Source: Pontibacter qinzhouensis (GTDB taxonomy: Bacteria > Bacteroidota > Bacteroidia > Cytophagales > Hymenobacteraceae). From it: a stretch of 64,000 nucleotides of DNA. This document shows positions 58,229 through 64,000 of the stretch, one piece after another. The stretch's first letter is position 1. Each line of letters starts with the position of its first letter. The translations under genes were made by a program, and so were the position numbers. Below the pieces are notes generated by a model. That model had not been told where the DNA came from, did not search any database, and saw nothing but the letters and a program-made list of their open reading frames with translations. The stretch is from assembly GCF_008017455.1 (NCBI RefSeq), contig NZ_VRTY01000010.1, positions 25,379 through 89,378 of the forward strand, read 5' to 3'.

Positions 58229-60217
58229 TTAGTAACTGCCACCAACCGGCCGGTTGTTCAGGTTCGCTTTAGAGTAGAACTTCGGCAGGCTGGTAGGGGC
58301 TGAGGAGGCTGCTGTGGTATCGGTGAGTGCCTGCATAAAAGCAATCAGGTCTTGCTTTTCCGGCTCTGTTAAATGAAGCGGATCGCCGGGCAGGGTTTGG
58401 TTCGGCACCTCAAGCCCAAGCCCTATGCCACCACCTAAATCGTAAAACTCCACTACTTCTTCTAAGGTAGCAAAAGCACCATTGTGCATATAAGGCGCTG
58501 TGAGTGCAGCATTCCGGATGGTAGGTGTTTTAAAGGAGTATTTCCAGGCATCTGCGGGTATTATGCCAGCTTTACCTATGTCACTGTCCAGGCTTGGATG
58601 TGCAAAGTCGGCGGTGGCAGGTACTCCAAGCACTTCTGTTTCGCTTTCTGTAAACCGGGGCGGTACGGTGCCATTAAACACGGGTGCAAAATGGCAGGTG
58701 CCACAGGCGGCTTTGCCCATAAACAGGTTAAAGCCCCGTTTGGCAGAAGCCGAAAGCTGCTCTGTTTCATGGCGCATGTACTGGTCAAATGGCGCGTTGA
58801 GTGACACCAGGCTTTGCACATAGGCGGCAATGGCGCGGTTAATGGTGGTTACGGTAAGCGGGTTGCCAGACTGTTCAGAAAAGGCCTGCTTAAACAATTG
58901 CTTGTATGCCGGGCTTTGCTGAAGCTTTTTCTCTACTTCTTTGTAATCGCCATGTAGTTCTTCGGCGTTAGCCACCACATCGGGCACCTGGTCCTGCAAA
59001 AACTGGGCGCGGCCATCCCAAAAATAAGCTGTGCTGAAAACAGAGTTGAGCAGGGTAGGTGAGTTGCGCTTCACATTCCCTTTAAAATCGAAGGCTACAC
59101 TACGGGCAAGGCCATCGGCAAATCCTTTCTGAGGAGAGTGACAGCTGGCGCACGAACGCTGGTTATTTGCCGAAAGCACCGGGTCGAAGAAGAGCAGTTT
59201 GCCTAGCGCTGCCAGTTCCGGCTTCTGCTCTCCCTGGTCCTGCTTGGCATAATAACCAGCCTGCAAAAAATCCTGGCTAAAGAGGCTGGTGGCGAGGTCG
59301 TTTACAGGTTTAGTTGTAGAAGCTTGCTGCCGTAACAGCTCTTGCTGAAAGCCTGTGAGTGCGGCATAGGCAGGATCGGCTAGTTCTCTTATAAAATATA
59401 ACCGATCGAAGGACTCGAATTGGGGGTGTTGCTGCAGGTAAGCGATGGCCTGTTTTAGTTTGTCGGAGGCGGTGCGGCTATGTGCTCTGGCAGCTCCTGT
59501 AGTAGCTTGCTCGTAGCCCTGCACCACCGCCAGCACAGGTTGCAGCGCTGTGGCAGTGTTTTCAAGCGCCTTGTCAGCGGCCGGTTCATCAAACCCAGTA
59601 ATGCCCATAGCCATGGCTCGTGCCAGCTCCTCCTTCAGGCTTTCCAGTACCTGTTTATCGGTTAGCGATAGCTTGGGCAGGCTAGTCGAAAACAGCAGAA
59701 TATTTTCTTCAAGGGTAAAGGCCAGCACTAAGGCTTCTTCTACTGTTTCTTCTGTAAGGTCTCCTGCAAAAATTAATTCTTCCAGTACCTGTAAGCCTTC
59801 TGGCGGAAAAGTTCTGAAAACAGGCTCGGCAAACTGCAATGTCTGGTAATGCTGCTGTTCTACCACCACCCGGGGGAGCGGCGCACCATTCAGGTTTTTG
59901 GCAAGGTGTGGATCCAGGTACTCCAGCAAGTACTCTACTTTTTTATAGGCGGTTTCGGTTTCGGCAAAGGCTGCCTGTACAGCAAGTATAGAAGCCTGGC
60001 TTTTCTCCAGAAGTTGCAGTGTGGCGGTGAGTTGCTTTGCCTGCTGCTGCAACTGGGTTACATCTGCAATAACCGTTTGTTTTACCGTGCCTGCTACTTT
60101 ACTGTATGGCGATGGTTGAGTGGTGAAAGAGCTGATAGCAACGCAAAAGAAAATGCCAACGCTTAAGAGTAAAAGAGAAGACTTCAGGTTGGTTCTTTTC
60201 GTAAGTCTTTTGTTCAT
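58229..60217 (-). CDS. Di-heme cytochrome c peroxidase family protein with N-terminal helical domain
   Basis: 662 residues. N-terminal signal or anchor (LKSSLLLLSVGIFFCVAISS). Residues about 40-330 are helical, Gln/Leu-rich (VTQLQQQAKQLTATLQLLEK) and not part of classical peroxidases; imelysin-like domains are one candidate. The C-terminal half is the CCP/MauG domain with two c-type heme sites, CASCH (356-360) and CGTCH (505-509), and the PTLLNSVFSTAYFWDGR and TIRNAALTAPYMHNGAF segments. Should reduce hydrogen peroxide or do MauG-like oxidation in the periplasm. Transcribed away from the PhoX-type gene. Confidence 0.88.
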   Translation of the reverse strand: MNKRLTKRTNLKSSLLLLSVGIFFCVAISSFTTQPSPYSKVAGTVKQTVIADVTQLQQQAKQLTATLQLLEKSQASILAVQAAFAETETAYKKVEYLLEYLDPHLAKNLNGAPLPRVVVEQQHYQTLQFAEPVFRTFPPEGLQVLEELIFAGDLTEETVEEALVLAFTLEENILLFSTSLPKLSLTDKQVLESLKEELARAMAMGITGFDEPAADKALENTATALQPVLAVVQGYEQATTGAARAHSRTASDKLKQAIAYLQQHPQFESFDRLYFIRELADPAYAALTGFQQELLRQQASTTKPVNDLATSLFSQDFLQAGYYAKQDQGEQKPELAALGKLLFFDPVLSANNQRSCASCHSPQKGFADGLARSVAFDFKGNVKRNSPTLLNSVFSTAYFWDGRAQFLQDQVPDVVANAEELHGDYKEVEKKLQQSPAYKQLFKQAFSEQSGNPLTVTTINRAIAAYVQSLVSLNAPFDQYMRHETEQLSASAKRGFNLFMGKAACGTCHFAPVFNGTVPPRFTESETEVLGVPATADFAHPSLDSDIGKAGIIPADAWKYSFKTPTIRNAALTAPYMHNGAFATLEEVVEFYDLGGGIGLGLEVPNQTLPGDPLHLTEPEKQDLIAFMQALTDTTAASSAPTSLPKFYSKANLNNRPVGGSY

Positions 60218-60529
60218 TGGAGCCAGGCTGAAAGTAAATGAAATAGCAAATAAAACAGCTACTTGTTAACTGAATATGATGCCTGGGTTATGATGGTGTT
60301 ACGACTGGTATCAGACGTATATTCAAATGCCTGGTGCCGTTCTGGCAAACAAGGCAAGAAAAGCTATTTATGTTACTAGGGTATTATGACAGGGTTAATT
60401 AATCTTTGTTTGCACAAAATTAATGTGGTGCAAAGCTAATTAACAATAAGATAAGGTGGTGCTAACCTGAAGGTAATGCATCCGTGGTTGTTTTGGGAAA
60501 TCAAAATAGTATGATAAACTAATACAGCT
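60218..60529. other. 312-bp divergent region between peroxidase and PhoX-type genes
   Basis: Should hold promoters for both genes. An imperfect inverted repeat lies at 60394-60444 (GTTAATTA..CTTTG..GCAC facing GTGCAAAGCTAATTAAC). Its right arm contains TAgcTTTG on the - strand (60431-60438), but no TTG lies at the right distance. No gene seen. Confidence 0.55.
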
Positions 60530-63202
60530 ATGAACAAATTTTACAAAGGCTTACTGTTGGCTACTCTTGCTTCGGCAGGAACATTTGGCAGCCAGTATGA
60601 GGCACTGGCTCAGGTACAGTCCTACACCTATTCGGCGCGCATTGCTGCAAGCTCCGACGATGCAGAAGAGGCAGCATCAGGAAAAATGTACCTGAATAGC
60701 TCCGATATTGAGCTGGTGTACGACGACCACGAAAATGCTGGCAACCAGACGGTCGGTTTCCGTTATCAGGGTGTTGGCATTCCGGCTAATGCCGTTATTA
60801 CAAAAGCCTATTTACAGTTTGCCGTCGATGAGCTAAATTCTGCTGCTGCCAACCTACTCATAAAAGGACAAGCTGCCGATAACGCTGCCGATTTTACAAC
60901 TGCTACGCACAACATTTCATCGCGGGCATTAACAACTGCCGGTGTTAACTGGGCACCTGCTCCCTGGACAACCCTGAACCAGGCTGGTGCGGCACAGGCA
61001 ACACCAGAGCTTAAAACTATTGTGCAGGAAATTGTGAGCAGACCAGGCTGGCAGTTCGGCAATGCGCTATCGCTGATTATTACAGGCACCGGCCGCCGTA
61101 ATGCACATGCTTTTGATGGTTCTGCTGGCATGGCTCCACAACTGGTTATTGAGTTTCAGTCTGATAAAATGCCAGAGCCGGTTACCAATGTTACCTGCGA
61201 CCCTGCTTCATCCAGCACCATTGGTTGCTTTACTTCTGTAAAACCGGTAGGCCAAACTCAATTAATGACCATCCCGACCGAGACACACACGTTTCAGTTG
61301 ATCGCCAAAACAGGCCAGACGCAATACACCTCTGGCGGCACCGGCACTATACCAGGCAACAACGATTTTACAGCCTTTGTAGGTAAAAACGGGAGCAGCA
61401 AAGAAGGCTACCTCTCTATAAACCACGAAAACTCTCCGGGCGGCGTATCTATGCTCGATCTGAGCCTGAATGAGAAGACCATGCTGTGGGAGGTGAACGA
61501 AGTAAAGAAAGTAGATTTCTCGCCGGTGGTGCAAACAGTTCGGAACTGCTCCGGCGGCATTACACCATGGGGCACAGTTATTACCTCAGAAGAAACCACT
61601 AACTCTGGCGATGCCAACGGAGATGGTTATCAGGATGTGGGCTGGCAGGTAGAAATTGACCCTGCAACAGGAAAAATTGTTGACTACGATGGCGATGGCA
61701 AACCAGACAAGCTTTGGGCGCTGGGCCGTATGAACCACGAAAATGCTGCCATTGGTGCTGATGGTGTAACGGTGTATCAGGCAGAAGACGGCGGTAGCAG
61801 CAGTGTGTATAAATTTATTGCGAACACAAAAGGAAACTTATCGGAAGGTACGCTATATGTGCTTAAGCGCGATAACTCTACTGCTACAACCGGTACCTGG
61901 GTAGTTGTGCCCAACACCACCAAGGCAGAGCGCAACAACACGGGTAGCCTGGCTGCCTCGGTAGGCGGCACCAACTGGAGTAACCCCGAAGACATAGAGT
62001 TTGGCCCGGATGGCAAGATGTACTTTACAGCCAAAGGAACCGGTATTATCTGGCGCTTTAAAGACAACGGAACGTCTGTGTCTGAAATTGAAGCCTGGGT
62101 AACACCTAAAATGTACCCGGTAACTCACAAAGCTGGTGTGCAGAACGAAAACTGGGGTACCGGTATCGATAACCTGACTTTTGATGGTGAAGGAAACCTG
62201 TGGGCGCTGCAGGATGGCGGCCGTAACAACCTTTGGGTAGTGTACCCTGACCACACGCCTGAGAAGCCAAGCCTGAAACTGTTCATGACGACGCCATCTG
62301 GCTCAGAATCTACTGGTCTTACCTTTTCTCCTGATTTCAGGTATGGCTTTATTTCGTTGCAGCACCCGAGCAGTGGCAACACCGCTACTTATACAGATGC
62401 TGCCGGAAACCCGGTACAGTTTAACCGCGACGTAACGCTGGTGTTTGCCCGCAAAGAGTTTTTAGGAGCCGAAGCTGTGGTGCCAACTTTTGAGCTAGGC
62501 CAGGACCTGACACTTTGCGAAGGCGACTCTGCTATGCTCACGGCTTACGAAGGAACCGATGCCGTTGTGAAATGGACAGGTGCTGCCCTGGCAGAAGAGG
62601 TAGAAGGTGCTGCTTTAACTGTTAAAGCGCCTGGTATGTACTATGCCACCGCCTACGGCAACAACGGCCGCACCTACACCGATAGTCTGGAAGTTTCTGT
62701 AGAGAAACTGGCAGTAGACCTGGGTTACAGAATTCCGCTTTGCAACAAATGCACCGTAACCCTCGATGCTGGAGCCGATTACAGCAGCTACCTGTGGAGC
62801 AATGGCGCTACTACCCAGACACTCACTGTAAATACACCTGGAACTTACTCGGTAGAGGTAACCAGCGCGAATGGTTGCAAAGCTACAGGCTCGGTGGAGG
62901 TTATCAAGAAAAACGGTAATGGCAACGATCTGGTGCCAGTTAAGCTGATACAAGTGTACCCAAGCCCGTTCGTAGAAAGCACTACAATCAAAATCAGCAT
63001 GCCAGAGCAGGCGGCTGTGGTGCTGGAAGTACACGATATGAAAGGCAAGATAGTGCAGACGCTGTTTAAAGGTACCATGAAGGTGGGTGATCATAACTTC
63101 GAGTTCAAACCTGCCACTCCATCCGGAAACGGTATCTACCTGGTGCGTTTCCAGGTGAACAACCAGAAATCGACAACTAAAATAGTACAGTCTGAAAAGT
63201 AA
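60530..63202 (+). CDS. PhoX-type (DUF839) secreted phosphatase with type IX sorting domain
   Basis: 890 residues. Signal peptide (LLLATLASAGTFGSQYEALA). Residues about 28-215 form a beta-rich DNRLRE/CBM-like domain. Then comes the PhoX/DUF839 region with CSGGITPWGTVITSEE (Cys340) and Asp-rich calcium-like loops DANGDGYQDVG and DYDGDGKPDK. After an Ig-like part (about 690-790) the last 80 residues (VYPSPFVESTTIKI ... GIYLVRFQVNNQKSTTKIV) look like a T9SS type A sorting domain. Probably a cell-surface or secreted, calcium-dependent phosphomonoesterase that releases phosphate. Confidence 0.85.
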   Translation: MNKFYKGLLLATLASAGTFGSQYEALAQVQSYTYSARIAASSDDAEEAASGKMYLNSSDIELVYDDHENAGNQTVGFRYQGVGIPANAVITKAYLQFAVDELNSAAANLLIKGQAADNAADFTTATHNISSRALTTAGVNWAPAPWTTLNQAGAAQATPELKTIVQEIVSRPGWQFGNALSLIITGTGRRNAHAFDGSAGMAPQLVIEFQSDKMPEPVTNVTCDPASSSTIGCFTSVKPVGQTQLMTIPTETHTFQLIAKTGQTQYTSGGTGTIPGNNDFTAFVGKNGSSKEGYLSINHENSPGGVSMLDLSLNEKTMLWEVNEVKKVDFSPVVQTVRNCSGGITPWGTVITSEETTNSGDANGDGYQDVGWQVEIDPATGKIVDYDGDGKPDKLWALGRMNHENAAIGADGVTVYQAEDGGSSSVYKFIANTKGNLSEGTLYVLKRDNSTATTGTWVVVPNTTKAERNNTGSLAASVGGTNWSNPEDIEFGPDGKMYFTAKGTGIIWRFKDNGTSVSEIEAWVTPKMYPVTHKAGVQNENWGTGIDNLTFDGEGNLWALQDGGRNNLWVVYPDHTPEKPSLKLFMTTPSGSESTGLTFSPDFRYGFISLQHPSSGNTATYTDAAGNPVQFNRDVTLVFARKEFLGAEAVVPTFELGQDLTLCEGDSAMLTAYEGTDAVVKWTGAALAEEVEGAALTVKAPGMYYATAYGNNGRTYTDSLEVSVEKLAVDLGYRIPLCNKCTVTLDAGADYSSYLWSNGATTQTLTVNTPGTYSVEVTSANGCKATGSVEVIKKNGNGNDLVPVKLIQVYPSPFVESTTIKISMPEQAAVVLEVHDMKGKIVQTLFKGTMKVGDHNFEFKPATPSGNGIYLVRFQVNNQKSTTKIVQSEK

Positions 63203-63225
63203 ACCTCTCCTGATGGTTTAGAGCC

Positions 63226-63260
63226 GAAGGCTACGGAATTTTCCCCGTAGCCTTCTTTCA
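63226..63260 (+). terminator. Rho-independent terminator after the PhoX-type gene
   Basis: 11-bp perfect stem GAAGGCTACGG / CCGTAGCCTTC (63226-63236 and 63245-63255), 8-nt loop, short T run. Confidence 0.8.
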
Positions 63261-63298
63261 GTTAAAAAAAGTTCAGGCCAATGCGTTATAAACACCTT

Positions 63299-64000
63299 AT
63301 GAAAACAATTTTAAAAGCAGCCATACTGGCTTTAGGAGTAGCCTTATGGCAGGCCGTGCCGGTGCAGGCGCAAACCAGGCTGCTGCCTCAGCCGGAGCTG
63401 GCTTCTGCAAAAGTCTATTTCGATGCGGAAGAAGCGCTCCAGGAAAAGCAGCAGGTGTATGTGCTCAACATCAGGCAGCAACAGTACTACAGCTTTACCC
63501 CCGACCTGTGCGAACTGGTGAACCTGCAGTTTATAAACGCCATGAAAAACAAGATAGCAGAGCTGTCGCCGGAGGTAGGCAGGCTGCAGCACCTGCAGGA
63601 GGTAAATTTCCGGGAGAATGAGCTGCGGGAGCTACCGGCATCTTTCTTCGAACTCAAAAACCTGAAAACAATTGATTTTGGTTTTAATCATTTCTCAGAA
63701 CTGAGCGCAGGTTTTGGCAAGCTACGCAAGCTGCAGGTGCTGCAGCTTAACCAGAACAAGATCGGAACGGTAACAGCCGAAATAAAGCACATGCGCGCGC
63801 TCCAGATGCTCGACCTGAGCTATAACCACCTGGAGGCGCTTCCTTTGGAAATCGGGAAAGTCCGAAGTTTAAAGGAGCTGACACTGACACAGAACCAGTT
63901 AAGGCAACTGCCGGCCACTATTGGCCAACTGAAGACGGTACAAAGCCTGGTGCTCGACTTTAACCAACTGTCTGAACTGCCAAAGCAGATCGGCAAACTT
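63299..64000 (+). CDS. Secreted leucine-rich-repeat protein (3' end outside the window)
   Basis: Open from ATG 63299 (or ATG 63281, six codons earlier) to the window edge, 234 codons seen. ATG 63299 gives a signal peptide (ILKAAILALGVALWQAVPVQ). From about residue 90 typical bacterial LRRs of 23 residues follow, for example LQVLQLNQNKIGTVTAEIKH, LQMLDLSYNHLEALPLEIGK and LKELTLTQNQLRQLPATIGQ. Probably a surface or periplasmic binding protein; total length and C-terminus unknown. Confidence 0.85.
   Translation, partial: MKTILKAAILALGVALWQAVPVQAQTRLLPQPELASAKVYFDAEEALQEKQQVYVLNIRQQQYYSFTPDLCELVNLQFINAMKNKIAELSPEVGRLQHLQEVNFRENELRELPASFFELKNLKTIDFGFNHFSELSAGFGKLRKLQVLQLNQNKIGTVTAEIKHMRALQMLDLSYNHLEALPLEIGKVRSLKELTLTQNQLRQLPATIGQLKTVQSLVLDFNQLSELPKQIGKL

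Overview
The window is a piece of a Bacteroidota chromosome, most likely Cytophagales and probably Hymenobacteraceae (Pontibacter or a close relative). The evidence is the gene order (rpoC, a DUF3467 gene, then rpsL-rpsG-fusA-rpsJ, then a very long S10-spc-alpha cluster), Bacteroidota promoters (TTG, 19-21 nt, TAnnTTTG), near-absence of Shine-Dalgarno sequences, an 1123-residue SecA, and a secreted protein that appears to end in a type IX secretion sorting domain. The genus is inference; the phylum is secure.

Region 1 (1-22.2 kb) is transcription and translation machinery on the + strand: the 3' part of rpoC, DUF3467, the str operon ending in rpsJ with its own terminator, then from a new promoter rplC-rplD-rplW-rplB-rpsS-rplV-rpsC-rplP-rpmC-rpsQ-rplN-rplX-rplE-rpsN. 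A second, nearly identical promoter then leads into rpsH-rplF-rplR-rpsE-rpmD-rplO-secY-map-infA-rpmJ-rpsM-rpsK-rpsD-rpoA-rplQ. The very small rpmD and rpmJ are both present.

Region 2 (22.2-27.4 kb) holds carA, eno, a DivIC/FtsB-like division gene and an Hsp70 of the HscA type. Region 3 (27.4-44.4 kb) is mixed housekeeping: an Ldh_2 dehydrogenase with a small membrane protein, a secreted TPR-like protein, Ppx/GppA, an rRNA-methyltransferase-like protein, dapF, a GNAT acetyltransferase, secA, deoC with a SPOR lipoprotein, an M20 amidohydrolase and several envelope proteins of unknown role. Region 4 (44.4-55.2 kb) has two stress genes (Hsp20, a DegP/HtrA protease), an ALDH7-type dehydrogenase, an ECF sigma / putative anti-sigma / DUF4097-like cassette, a RidA protein, a membrane-anchored MutS-like ATPase and an Rpn-type PD-(D/E)XK protein. 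Region 5 (55.2-58.0 kb, - strand) is the operon rplM-rpsI-rpsB-tsf. Region 6 (58.0-64 kb) has a di-heme cytochrome c peroxidase with a large extra N-terminal domain, a divergent PhoX-type phosphatase, and the start of a leucine-rich-repeat protein cut by the window edge.

The main unexplained signal is a dispersed intergenic element of almost constant length (57-58 bp): 14 full copies and one half copy between 25.0 and 58.1 kb, in both orientations, and none in the ribosomal cluster at 1-25 kb. It has an AT-rich end (AATTATTCnAATGAAAA), an imperfect CCTTCnnAAGG palindrome, a variable middle and a CAAGGGT end. One copy supplies the start codon and first residues of a protein (43460). Two others form an inverted pair around a terminator. 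No transposase, CRISPR array, tRNA or rRNA gene was seen in the window.
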